Assembly (NCBI GenBank): GCA_017412445.1
Contig: JAFPYA010000038.1
Coordinates: forward strand, 1 to 19,669
DNA: 19,669 bases
From: Clostridia bacterium
GTDB lineage: Bacteria; Bacillota; Clostridia; Christensenellales; Aristaeellaceae
Direction of reading: 5' to 3'
A program made the position numbers and the translations under genes. Position 1 is the first letter of the stretch; each line of letters starts with the position of its first letter. The notes under the pieces were generated by a model. The model was not told the DNA's origin, did not search any database, and was given only the letters and a program-made list of their open reading frames with translations. This document shows, piece after piece, positions 1-5,600 of this stretch.

Positions 1-120
1 CTGCTGCTGGCCACAATGGCAGTGAAAAGCAACGCAATCAAGGGCGGCATGACCTGCAACACCGCCCAAAGCGATGACGGTCGCAATCATTTTGAGCTGT
101 ATCAGAAGAAAGCGGCGTAA
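1..120 (+). CDS. C-terminal end of an unrecognised protein (cut by the left edge)
   Basis: Reading from base 1, an open frame of 39 codons runs into TAA at 118-120. I do not recognise the protein. The visible end is polar, with charged residues and two Lys before a final Ala-Ala, and has no clear motif. A Rho-independent terminator lies about 90 bases downstream on the same strand, which fits the end of a plus-strand transcription unit. The frame is short and its start is outside the window, so a chance frame cannot be excluded. Confidence 0.4.
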   Translation: MLLATMAVKSNAIKGGMTCNTAQSDDGRNHFELYQKKAA

Positions 121-209
121 CTCCCTATGCGGAACTTCACCTAAGGAACGCACAAATCCCGTACTGCCGTGACGTCCGCTTACAATTAAGCCCGAAGATG
201 ATATTACAT

Positions 210-260
210 AAGCCCCCCGGCCAGACTTCATAAATGAAGCCCCGGGGCTTTCTTTTTTCT
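210..260 (+). terminator. Rho-independent terminator
   Basis: The left arm AAGCCCC(CC)GG at 210-220 pairs with CCGGGGCTT at 242-250. A second small stem, CTTCAT/ATGAAG, lies inside the loop. A T-rich tail (TCTTTTTTCTTTT) follows at once from 251. Orientation fits the end of the plus-strand frame that stops at 120. Confidence 0.8.
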
Positions 261-473
261 TTTACCGCGGCGTTTGGCGCCCGCTGGCGCAAAAACAGCG
301 GCATGTCCGTTTTGTCAATTCTATTATGCGGTCTCGGAAGCGGGCCGCCGCAGCGCTTCCGCCGCAAGGCGGCGCGGCAAAATCGGAAGAACTGCTCCGA
401 CTTTCATTGCAAAATATTTACGTATTTTAATGATATTTTCGCATAGTAATTGCAATTATCCCTTCGGCGGCTA
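261..473. other. Non-coding stretch with several stem-loops, function unknown
   Basis: No convincing gene is seen. The segment contains GGAAGCG (336-342) pairing with CGCTTCC (354-360), a 5-bp stem closed by a GCAA tetraloop (359-372), and TCGGA (383-387) pairing with TCCGA (396-400). It ends in an AT-rich tract with the perfect 12-bp palindrome TAATTGCAATTA (447-458) just upstream of the next promoter. The stems at 336-372 share bases and would compete. It could be a small RNA or simply GC-rich spacer; no promoter for a separate RNA is clear. Confidence 0.3.
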
Positions 474-502
474 TTGACAAAGCGCGGATACAGGGTTATA
501 AT
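474..502 (+). promoter_or_regulatory. Consensus sigma-A promoter of the 144-aa gene
   Basis: A perfect -35 TTGACA (474-479) and perfect -10 TATAAT (497-502) are separated by 17 bases. The expected transcript start is near 509, giving an unusually long leader of about 175 nt before the start at 685. The element GACAAAGCGCG occurs at 476-486, overlapping the -35 box, and again at 517-527, just downstream of the start site. The copies are 41 bases (about four helical turns) apart, as expected for a looping repressor site. Confidence 0.85.
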
Positions 503-545
503 TGGCGCGTAAACGCGACAAAGCGCGCGATTTTTTTGGAACAAA

Positions 546-565
546 TTGTCGCATTTATGCGACAA
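546..565. promoter_or_regulatory. Perfect inverted repeat in the leader, possible operator or hairpin
   Basis: TTGTCGCAT (546-554) and ATGCGACAA (557-565) are exact reverse complements with a 2-base spacer. It lies about 40 bases downstream of the predicted transcript start. The half-site GCGACAA also occurs at 515-521, so the same protein could bind both. As RNA the 2-nt loop is too tight without opening the top pairs, so a DNA operator is the more natural reading. Confidence 0.5.
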
Positions 566-580
566 AACGGATAAACCGCG

Positions 581-623
581 CCGCCATTCGCCCCGCCCCG
601 CTGAGGCCGCATGGCGGGCGGGG
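581..623 (+). promoter_or_regulatory. Leader region with two mutually exclusive stems
   Basis: CCGCCAT (581-587) can pair with ATGGCGG (611-617), while CCCCGCCC (591-598) can pair with GGGCGGGG (616-623). The two stems share bases 616-617, so only one can fully form. Just downstream, GCAATT-T-AATTGC (632-644) is a further inverted repeat. This resembles a switchable 5' leader, but no T-tract follows and the ribosome binding site at 673-681 is not obviously masked, so it matches no attenuator or riboswitch class I know. Confidence 0.35.
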
Positions 624-684
624 AATATATGGCAATTTAATTGCAAGTCGAACGGTAAACAGGATTTGCTGCGGAGGTGATGAA

Positions 685-1119
685 ATGATGACATGCAACT
701 TCAGGGGCTTTGTGCCGCCTTCAACCCTTTACGTTATAGCGCGCTTACTTGCGCGCAGGATAGGCATCGCCGCGCCGGACTTTGTGCGCATGAGCAAGGT
801 ATACGAGGAGGGCGTGTATCCCTCGCAGCCCTTGGTGATGTGCGGCGAGGGCGGAACGCTGTGGCTGGACAAATATTACGCCGCGTTTGCGAACGAACAG
901 GGGCAGCTCTCTTACGCATACGTGAGCGGCAGATACCTGCGCGAGGAAATGTCCTCGTGGCGGCGCGCCTCAAAGCCGCTGCCGGAGGAGATCGCCCGCG
1001 CGCTTACGCCGGCGCTCAAGCACATGAGCCTGAGCGGCCGCGACGTATGGCTGAGCGGGGAAATACTTAGCGCCTCATCCTTAAAAAGTCCGGTGGGCCT
1101 GGGCGTACGCTCGCGCTGA
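685..1119 (+). CDS. Hypothetical protein of 144 aa
   Basis: I do not recognise this protein. The start at 685 is chosen because GGAGGTGAT (673-681) is a nearly full match to the anti-Shine-Dalgarno sequence at good spacing; the frame stays open upstream to 502, but the promoter -10 box at 497-502 rules out that start. A second ATG follows at once (688). The predicted product has a short hydrophobic segment near residues 13-28, an Arg-Arg pair, a central Tyr/Trp-rich part and a basic C-terminus. No signal peptide or complete membrane helix is clear. It is monocistronic as far as can be seen: a perfect promoter lies upstream and the next gene has its own promoter. The strong promoter, strong binding site and long repeat-rich leader suggest a regulated, well-expressed gene. 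Confidence 0.75.
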   Translation: MMTCNFRGFVPPSTLYVIARLLARRIGIAAPDFVRMSKVYEEGVYPSQPLVMCGEGGTLWLDKYYAAFANEQGQLSYAYVSGRYLREEMSSWRRASKPLPEEIARALTPALKHMSLSGRDVWLSGEILSASSLKSPVGLGVRSR

Positions 1120-1152
1120 GCCAAAACTTAAAACTCGCCCGCCGCATTTTGC

Positions 1153-1182
1153 TTGACAAAGCCCGAGCGCGGGGCTTATACT
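1153..1182 (+). promoter_or_regulatory. Sigma-A promoter of the malic enzyme gene
   Basis: TTGACA (1153-1158), an 18-base spacer and TATACT (1177-1182). The expected start near 1189 gives a leader of about 75 nt. A clear ribosome binding site (CGGAGGGAAA) lies at about 1251-1260, just before the ATG at 1265. Confidence 0.75.
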
Positions 1183-1264
1183 CAAAAGGTGAAGCGGCGG
1201 GACGTACGGCGCGAATGGGCGCATAAAGGAGCGGCCGCCCGCAAAAATTTCGGAGGGAAACCGC

Positions 1265-2434
1265 ATGAATTATCTTGAGGAATCCGCGCGCCTGCACGCC
1301 GAGTGGGGCGGCAAAATTGAAGTTATCTCCCGCGTGCCCGTGACCAACAGGGACGAGCTCTCCCTGGCCTACACGCCGGGCGTGGCGCAGCCCTGCCTCG
1401 ACATACAGAAGGATTACGACAAGAGCTTCACGCTCACGCGCCGTCACAATCTGGTCGCGGTCGTGACCGACGGTACGGCGGTGCTGGGGCTGGGCGACAT
1501 AGGCCCCGAGGCGGGCATGCCTGTCATGGAGGGCAAGTGCGCTCTGTTCAAGGCCTTCGGCGGCGTGGACGCGTTTCCGATATGCGTGCGCAGCAAGGAC
1601 GTGGACGAAATCGTGCGCACTGTGTACCTTATAAGCGGCTCCTTCGGGGGCATAAACCTCGAGGACATATCCGCGCCGCGCTGCTTTGAAGTAGAGCGCA
1701 GGCTGAAGGAAATCTGCGATATTCCGGTGTTTCACGACGATCAGCACGGCACCGCGGTCGTCGTGGGCGCGGCGCTGATAAACGCGCTGCGCTGCGCGCA
1801 GAAGTCCTTAAGCGAGGCGGGCGTGGTGATAAACGGCGCGGGCTCGGCGGGCATAGCGATAGCCAGGCACCTTATGAACCTTGGCGTAAAAAGGCTTAAG
1901 CTCGTCGACAAGGCGGGCATACTCTGCGAGGGCGTGCCCATGAACCCCGTGCAGGCCGAAATGGCGCGCCTGACCAACAGCGAGGGCTTTTCAGGCAAGC
2001 TCGCGGACGCCCTCGTCGGGGCGGACGTGTTCATAGGCGTGAGCGCCCCGCACATAGTTACGCCCGATATGATAAAATCCATGGCGAAGGGCGCAATCGT
2101 ATTTCCCATGGCGAATCCCGTGCCCGAAATCGAGCCCGAGGAGGCCGCAGACGCCGGTGCGTACATAGTCGGCACGGGGCGCAGCGACCATCCCAACCAG
2201 ATAAACAACGTACTGTGCTTCCCCGGCCTGTTCCGCGGCGCGCTGGACGTTCGCGCCCGCGATATCAACGAAGAGATGAAGCAGGCCGCCTCCTTCGCCC
2301 TGGCCGACCTCGTAAGCCCCTCAGAGCTTGCGCGCGACTATATACTCCCCAAGGCCTTCGACCCCCGCGTGGGCCCCGCCGTGGCCGCCGCCGTGGCCAG
2401 AGCCGCCAAGGAGAGCGGAGTTGCCAGGGTGTAG
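1265..2434 (+). CDS. Malic enzyme, NAD(P)-dependent
   Basis: Oxidative decarboxylation of malate to pyruvate and CO2 with reduction of NAD or NADP, in the cytosol. At 389 aa it is the short bacterial form without the phosphotransacetylase domain of MaeB. Family motifs are in order: YTPGV with the catalytic Tyr36, GLGDIGPEAG at about 75-84, MEGK with the catalytic Lys91, NLEDI (Glu133/Asp134) and HDDQHGT (about 157-163) for the divalent metal, the Rossmann loop GAGSAG (191-196), and later ANPVPEI and NQINNVLCFPG. An Asp shortly after the second Rossmann strand (LVDKAG) leans toward NAD, but this is not decisive. It has its own promoter and is followed by an untranslated gap with another promoter, so it is probably transcribed alone. 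The start has GGAGG at good spacing. Confidence 0.96.
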   Translation: MNYLEESARLHAEWGGKIEVISRVPVTNRDELSLAYTPGVAQPCLDIQKDYDKSFTLTRRHNLVAVVTDGTAVLGLGDIGPEAGMPVMEGKCALFKAFGGVDAFPICVRSKDVDEIVRTVYLISGSFGGINLEDISAPRCFEVERRLKEICDIPVFHDDQHGTAVVVGAALINALRCAQKSLSEAGVVINGAGSAGIAIARHLMNLGVKRLKLVDKAGILCEGVPMNPVQAEMARLTNSEGFSGKLADALVGADVFIGVSAPHIVTPDMIKSMAKGAIVFPMANPVPEIEPEEAADAGAYIVGTGRSDHPNQINNVLCFPGLFRGALDVRARDINEEMKQAASFALADLVSPSELARDYILPKAFDPRVGPAVAAAVARAAKESGVARV

Positions 2435-2467
2435 TAAAGGAACGCAAGAAAGACGGGGAGGGAACGT

Positions 2468-2494
2468 GTTCTTTTTCTGAGTCAGAAAAAGAAC
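2468..2494. repeat. Perfect 13-bp inverted repeat, terminator-like or dispersed element
   Basis: GTTCTTTTTCTGA (2468-2480) and TCAGAAAAAGAAC (2482-2494) are exact reverse complements around a single G. It sits 34 bases after the malic enzyme stop and is followed by CAAAAAGACC. The arms are T-rich then A-rich and no T-tract follows, so it is not a classical terminator on the plus strand, although it may stop or stabilise the malic enzyme transcript. Perfect symmetry with almost no loop suggests a dispersed palindromic repeat or a cruciform-prone site. Only one copy is in this window. Confidence 0.55.
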
Positions 2495-2575
2495 CAAAAA
2501 GACCGGCTTTGGGCTTGCATATAATCTGCACATCGTCATCAGGCGGGTTTCGCGCGGGTAAATATGTTTGATGTA

Positions 2576-2604
2576 TTGACAAAATGACGTGCCGTGCTTA
2601 TAAT
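2576..2604 (+). promoter_or_regulatory. Consensus sigma-A promoter of the small membrane protein gene
   Basis: TTGACA (2576-2581), a 17-base spacer and TATAAT (2599-2604). The predicted start is near 2611, leaving a leader of about 30 nt with AAGGAG at 2628-2633 before the ATG at 2642. Confidence 0.88.
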
Positions 2605-2641
2605 TTATCCGAAAATATCCGATGCCTAAGGAGAATTCAAT

Positions 2642-2923
2642 ATGGATTACAACAACATGAACTACAACTCGGAAAGCCGTGAGCCGATCAACTACAAAAT
2701 GCCCAGCAAGGGACTGTACACGTTTCTGATGATAGTCGGCTGGTTATGCGGAGCACTCTGGGGCGCGCTGTCCATCGCGCCGCTGGTGAGGATGAGAAAC
2801 GCAATCAGGGAGGGCGACAGCTTCACCGCCTGGGATAACGCCAGAAAAATCAGAACCTACGTAATAATCGGCGCGGTGATCAACGTGGTGTTTATTTTCA
2901 TCAGCATTGCGATGAATTCATAA
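2642..2923 (+). CDS. Small two-helix membrane protein, CD225/dispanin-like
   Basis: 93 aa. The N-terminus (about 25 residues) is rich in Asn, Tyr and Met and disordered-looking. It is followed by a hydrophobic helix at about 26-48, a short basic cytosolic loop with REGDSFTAWDNARKIR (about 55-71), and a second helix at about 72-90. The order helix, Gly-Asp-x3-Ala-x3-(S/A)-x-Lys loop, helix is the pattern of CD225/dispanin proteins, which occur widely in bacteria, often as unstudied membrane proteins. The bacterial role is not established. The AAGGAG site sets the start. A full consensus promoter upstream and a terminator just downstream make it a self-contained, probably well-expressed unit. 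Family call is by pattern only. Confidence 0.8.
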   Translation: MDYNNMNYNSESREPINYKMPSKGLYTFLMIVGWLCGALWGALSIAPLVRMRNAIREGDSFTAWDNARKIRTYVIIGAVINVVFIFISIAMNS

Positions 2924-2970
2924 GCCTTTGCCTGAGCGCCTCATGAATGGGGCGGAGTGGCTGGCACAGA

Positions 2971-3007
2971 AAAACGATGGCGGCTCATTTGGCCGCCATC
3001 GCTGTTT
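2971..3007. terminator. Bidirectional terminator between convergent units
   Basis: A perfect 10-bp stem, CGATGGCGGC (2975-2984) with GCCGCCATCG (2992-3001), has a 7-base loop. It is flanked by AAAA (2971-2974) on the left and CTGTTTT on the right, so each strand has a short T-run after the hairpin. It separates the plus-strand gene ending at 2923 from the minus-strand operon ending at 3052. Confidence 0.85.
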
Positions 3008-3051
3008 TGTGGTGAAAGCGTCTGACCTGGCTTTGGCCTGAGGCTGTTTTG

Positions 3052-3957
3052 TTACTGATCCGACAGCTTTACAGAGATGTCGCCGGTCGTGGTTTTCAGG
3101 GTGCATTCGCCGCCCGAAAGGGTGCCTGGCACGTCGATTTTGCCGGTAGAGGTCTTTGCGCTGAACACTTTTTCGCTTTTGAGCGTGCCGGTTATGCTGC
3201 CGGTAGTTGTTTTGACGGCGATTTGTGCCGCGTCGCAGTCCTCGAGAAGGACGCTGCCGGTAGTGGTCTCTATGTCGAGCCGGCCGGATGCGAGCGCGTT
3301 TTTGAGGTTGATGCGGCCCGTGGTGCTCTCACATTTAATCTCGCCGCCCGTAACGTCGGTCAAAGAGATTTTGCCTGTTGTGACGTGTGCGTACAATTTG
3401 TCCGCGCAGTCGAGCTTTTTGCACTCCACGCTCCCGGTCGTTACCATAAGGCTCATGGAGTCCGCCTTTATGCCGTCGGCAAATATGTCGCCCGTGGTCG
3501 TCTTTATGCGCATGTCGCCGAAGGAAAAGGGCCAGGTCACCGTAACGTCGCCTGTCGTTGCCAAGACAGAGAGCGTCTCGTAGCTTTCTAAGGGCAGATA
3601 GACCGTCACGTTACCGTGCCTGAACGAAAACAGCGTCATGCGCTTATACCAGGGCCGCTCGTCTTTGAAGATTATTTTCAGCGTGCCGTTTTCTACGCAG
3701 ACCTCGTGAGAGGTTTCCTTGTGCTCGGTGCATTCCACCCGCATTTCCCCGTTTTCGGAGGGCATAAACCAGATATCCGCCGTGCCCTCCTGAATATCTA
3801 TGGCGGTAAAGCTGCCCTCCGCGGTGTAGGTTCTGTTTACGTATTTCGCGCCGTCCGCCTTTGAAAAATCAAAGCCCGAGGCCGCTAAGGCGATGCCGAA
3901 CAGCACGATTCCAATTACAATAAGCAATGCAGCCGTCATAACATATCTCCTCTTCAT
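3052..3957 (-). CDS. DUF4097 family beta-strand repeat protein, membrane-anchored
   Basis: 301 aa. Residues 8-26 form a hydrophobic N-terminal anchor or signal segment with basic residues before it. From about residue 130 the protein is a run of nine repeats, each marked by a T(T/S)G triplet followed by a short beta strand. The Gly of each repeat falls at 136, 156, 175, 195, 214, 234, 253, 272 and 292, alternating mostly 20 and 19 residues. This predicts a right-handed beta-solenoid outside the membrane, typical of DUF4097 (putative adhesin-like) proteins. Biochemical function is unknown. It is the last gene of the operon, starting 2 bases after the DUF1700 stop with AAGGAG inside the end of that gene. 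Family linkage with PadR and DUF1700 suggests an envelope-stress or membrane-homeostasis role, which is inference. Confidence 0.9.
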   Translation of the reverse strand: MKRRYVMTAALLIVIGIVLFGIALAASGFDFSKADGAKYVNRTYTAEGSFTAIDIQEGTADIWFMPSENGEMRVECTEHKETSHEVCVENGTLKIIFKDERPWYKRMTLFSFRHGNVTVYLPLESYETLSVLATTGDVTVTWPFSFGDMRIKTTTGDIFADGIKADSMSLMVTTGSVECKKLDCADKLYAHVTTGKISLTDVTGGEIKCESTTGRINLKNALASGRLDIETTTGSVLLEDCDAAQIAVKTTTGSITGTLKSEKVFSAKTSTGKIDVPGTLSGGECTLKTTTGDISVKLSDQ

Positions 3958-3959
3958 TG

Positions 3960-4556
3960 TCAGTTCTCCTTCTTTATGAACATGGATTTGACGCCGTAGC
4001 CGAGCCTTCCGGCGAGCCGGGCGCCGCCCTTCGTGGCCGCGACGCAGCCGTAAAACAGGAATATCGCAAGCCCGCTCAGCACGAAAGCCGCGCCCAGCAT
4101 CATCAGGGCGGGCAGCGCCTCGCCTTCAATGAAATATACCGCAGAAGCGATGACGCCGCACGCTGCGCACACGCACATTGCCGCTTCGACCGCCCACAGC
4201 GCGACTATCAGCGCCCACAGCGTCACGTACAGCGAAAGCAGCACCGCGAAAGCCGCCGCGAGTAGCGAAAACCACAGCGGGAAGCCTGCTATCAGAGCGG
4301 CCACCCTCCACGCGCCAAGGCCGCGCTTAGGCTTTACCCTTTCCCTGACCAGCCTTTGAAGCGGAATTTCGGACACGATCTGCTCCCTTATTTCGTCCAC
4401 CGACCCTATGGCCAAGACCGCCTCTTCCTCGCTCATGCCCTCCTCGACGCGGTCGTCGATCATCTCTGCGTAGAACGCGACGCGCTCTTTTATATCAGCC
4501 TCGGGAAGCCCTTTAAGAGCCCGCCCGAGCCTTGAAAGAAATTGCCGCTTATTCAT
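3960..4556 (-). CDS. DUF1700 family membrane protein
   Basis: 198 aa. The first about 75 residues form a soluble helical domain: MNKRQFL, the segment with LKGLP, then a Tyr-Glu-rich helix and the acidic GMSEEEAVLAIGS turn. These are the hallmarks of the DUF1700/HAAS N-terminal domain. After a short basic linker come about four hydrophobic helices (about residues 85-180), ending in a basic tail. Its ATG overlaps the end of the PadR gene by 8 bases, with GGAGGA upstream, so translation is coupled. DUF1700 proteins commonly sit between a PadR regulator and a DUF4097 protein in Bacillota; they may work as a membrane-bound regulatory partner, but the mechanism is not known. Confidence 0.92.
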   Translation of the reverse strand: MNKRQFLSRLGRALKGLPEADIKERVAFYAEMIDDRVEEGMSEEEAVLAIGSVDEIREQIVSEIPLQRLVRERVKPKRGLGAWRVAALIAGFPLWFSLLAAAFAVLLSLYVTLWALIVALWAVEAAMCVCAACGVIASAVYFIEGEALPALMMLGAAFVLSGLAIFLFYGCVAATKGGARLAGRLGYGVKSMFIKKEN

Positions 4557-4866
4557 GCTTATCCTCCATCATTACGAATTGATATATGGAAATGACTTCC
4601 TTCCATTCGACCTTGAATTCCTCTATGCGCTCGATGCCTCTTTCAGTGATACGGTAGTATTTTCGCAGCCTGCCGTCGTGCTCCGCGCTGCGTACGGTGA
4701 GCATGCCTGCGCTCTCGAGCCGCTTAAGTATCGTGTAAAGCGTCGACTCGGACAGGTCCGTAACCGGCTTTAAGTCCTTTATGATCTTATAGCCGTAGGA
4801 GTCCTCGTTTTTAATCGCGGCCAGCACGCACACGTCAAGCAAACCGCGCTTCAATTGAATATCCAT
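4549..4866 (-). CDS. PadR family transcriptional regulator
   Basis: 105 aa, the size of the short PadR subgroup, which is mainly a winged helix with one C-terminal helix for dimerisation. The N-terminal part has the typical LKRGLLDVCVLAAI, the YGYKI motif, the recognition helix region SESTLYTILKRLE, and the wing GRLRKYYRIT. It probably senses a small molecule or envelope signal and represses its own operon, as PadR members usually do. It is the first gene of a three-gene operon and overlaps DUF1700. The start at 4866 is preceded by GGGAGGT at 4872-4878. A second ATG 4 bases upstream is out of frame. An imperfect inverted repeat in its promoter is a candidate autoregulatory site. Confidence 0.93.
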   Translation of the reverse strand: MDIQLKRGLLDVCVLAAIKNEDSYGYKIIKDLKPVTDLSESTLYTILKRLESAGMLTVRSAEHDGRLRKYYRITERGIERIEEFKVEWKEVISIYQFVMMEDKHE

Positions 4867-4885
4867 GCATTACCTCCCATTGCGG

Positions 4886-4919
4886 AATACATCATATCAC
4901 GAAGTATTGAACATGTCAA
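4886..4919 (-). promoter_or_regulatory. Promoter of the PadR operon with candidate operator
   Basis: On the minus strand TTGACA (4919-4914), a 17-base spacer and TATGAT (4896-4891) form a strong promoter with an extended TGA before the -10 box. An inverted repeat AATAC (4886-4890) ... GTATT (4904-4908), and outside it ACAT (4889-4892) ... ATGT (4913-4916), overlap the -10 box and spacer. Such a site would allow PadR autorepression; the operator role is inferred. Confidence 0.75.
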
Positions 4920-5046
4920 GCGCAGCGCAAAACTTTTTATTTATTTAACCCTTTTGCACACAAAGCTTTGCGCGGCGGGCACTCATTTGAAACCGGGCGG
5001 CAATAGGATATTTACCTGCGTTTAGGCCGGGCGGGTGCTTCGGCGC

Positions 5047-5075
5047 TTGCCTTGTTAACATTAAGGTGATATAAT
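5047..5075 (+). promoter_or_regulatory. Extended -10 promoter for the plus-strand run
   Basis: TATAAT (5070-5075) is preceded by TGA (5067-5069), an extended -10. A weak -35, TTGCCT (5047-5052), is at 17 bases. The predicted start near 5082 leaves a leader of about 32 nt with GGAGGT (5106-5111) before the ATG at 5115. It fires away from the PadR promoter about 130 bases to its left. Confidence 0.65.
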
Positions 5076-5114
5076 AAATTTTTACCATACAACGACGCGG
5101 TTTACGGAGGTAAA

Positions 5115-5573
5115 ATGAAGACTCTCGCAAAAATCATGATAGCGCTCGCGTGTCTTGCGCTTTTGGCGCTTGGGGCTTACGCGCTCTCCTCAAAAATGGA
5201 GGTGGAAGCGCGCGTGAGCGTGCTCAGGGCAAAGGACGCGGCGGAGACGCTTGAAAAGGCGAGGCAAAGCGGAATCGAGGTGCCGGGGGACGCTTTACAG
5301 GGCTATGTAGTAACTCTCAGTGTGGACATGCGCTCCTATTCGCCCTTCAGGGCGGAGTGGATAAGCCTCACGCTCAAGGGCGACGACGCGGACGCGACGG
5401 TGCTCGAGGGCATCAGCTGGCTCAGGGACATGCCCGCCTTTGGCAAGCTCGAGGGCGACAGGGCGATGTACATCACGTTTTTGAGCTCCTCGGACAGCCC
5501 AGTAAGGCAGGCGCAGCTCGAGTATTACATCTTCGGCCGCTACCATATGATAGAAATAAACATGAAGGACTGA
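5115..5573 (+). CDS. Hypothetical exported or membrane-anchored protein
   Basis: 152 aa, unrecognised. Residues 5-24 are a hydrophobic signal or anchor segment (Leu/Ala-rich after MKTLAK). It contains a Cys, but no proper lipobox is seen, so a signal anchor or signal-peptidase I substrate is more likely than a lipoprotein. The mature part mixes charged residues with alternating hydrophobic stretches, as in a small beta-rich domain, and ends in EINMKD. It is the first gene after an extended -10 promoter and is followed by the glycosyltransferase/acyltransferase pair after a 27-base gap, so it may be co-transcribed with them and act at the membrane. No function can be assigned. Confidence 0.8.
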   Translation: MKTLAKIMIALACLALLALGAYALSSKMEVEARVSVLRAKDAAETLEKARQSGIEVPGDALQGYVVTLSVDMRSYSPFRAEWISLTLKGDDADATVLEGISWLRDMPAFGKLEGDRAMYITFLSSSDSPVRQAQLEYYIFGRYHMIEINMKD

Positions 5574-5587
5574 CGGCTCAGGCCGTC
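5572..5587 (+). other. Small intergenic hairpin between the exported protein and the glycosyltransferase
   Basis: GACGGC (5572-5577) pairs with GCCGTC (5582-5587) around the loop TCAG. The stem starts inside the stop codon of the upstream gene and ends 13 bases before the glycosyltransferase ATG. No T-tract follows, so it is not an intrinsic terminator; it could tune read-through or translation of the next gene. Confidence 0.4.
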
Positions 5588-5600
5588 TCACGGATTTGAA

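Noticed and set aside
502..684. N-terminal extension of the 144-aa protein back to base 502
   Set aside because: It would begin at the last base of the -10 box, upstream of the transcript start, and lacks a ribosome binding site.
2520..2525. TATAAT before the small membrane protein gene as a second promoter
   Set aside because: There is no acceptable -35 box at 16-18 bases, whereas a perfect promoter follows at 2576-2604.
5572..5587. Hairpin after the exported protein gene as a terminator
   Set aside because: A 6-bp stem with no T-tract; kept only as a possible translation or read-through element.
5589..5600. CACGGATTT before the ATGAAG of both the glycosyltransferase and the MATE gene
   Set aside because: Two copies only, with different spacing to ATG; chance is likely, and both are merely weak CGGA sites.
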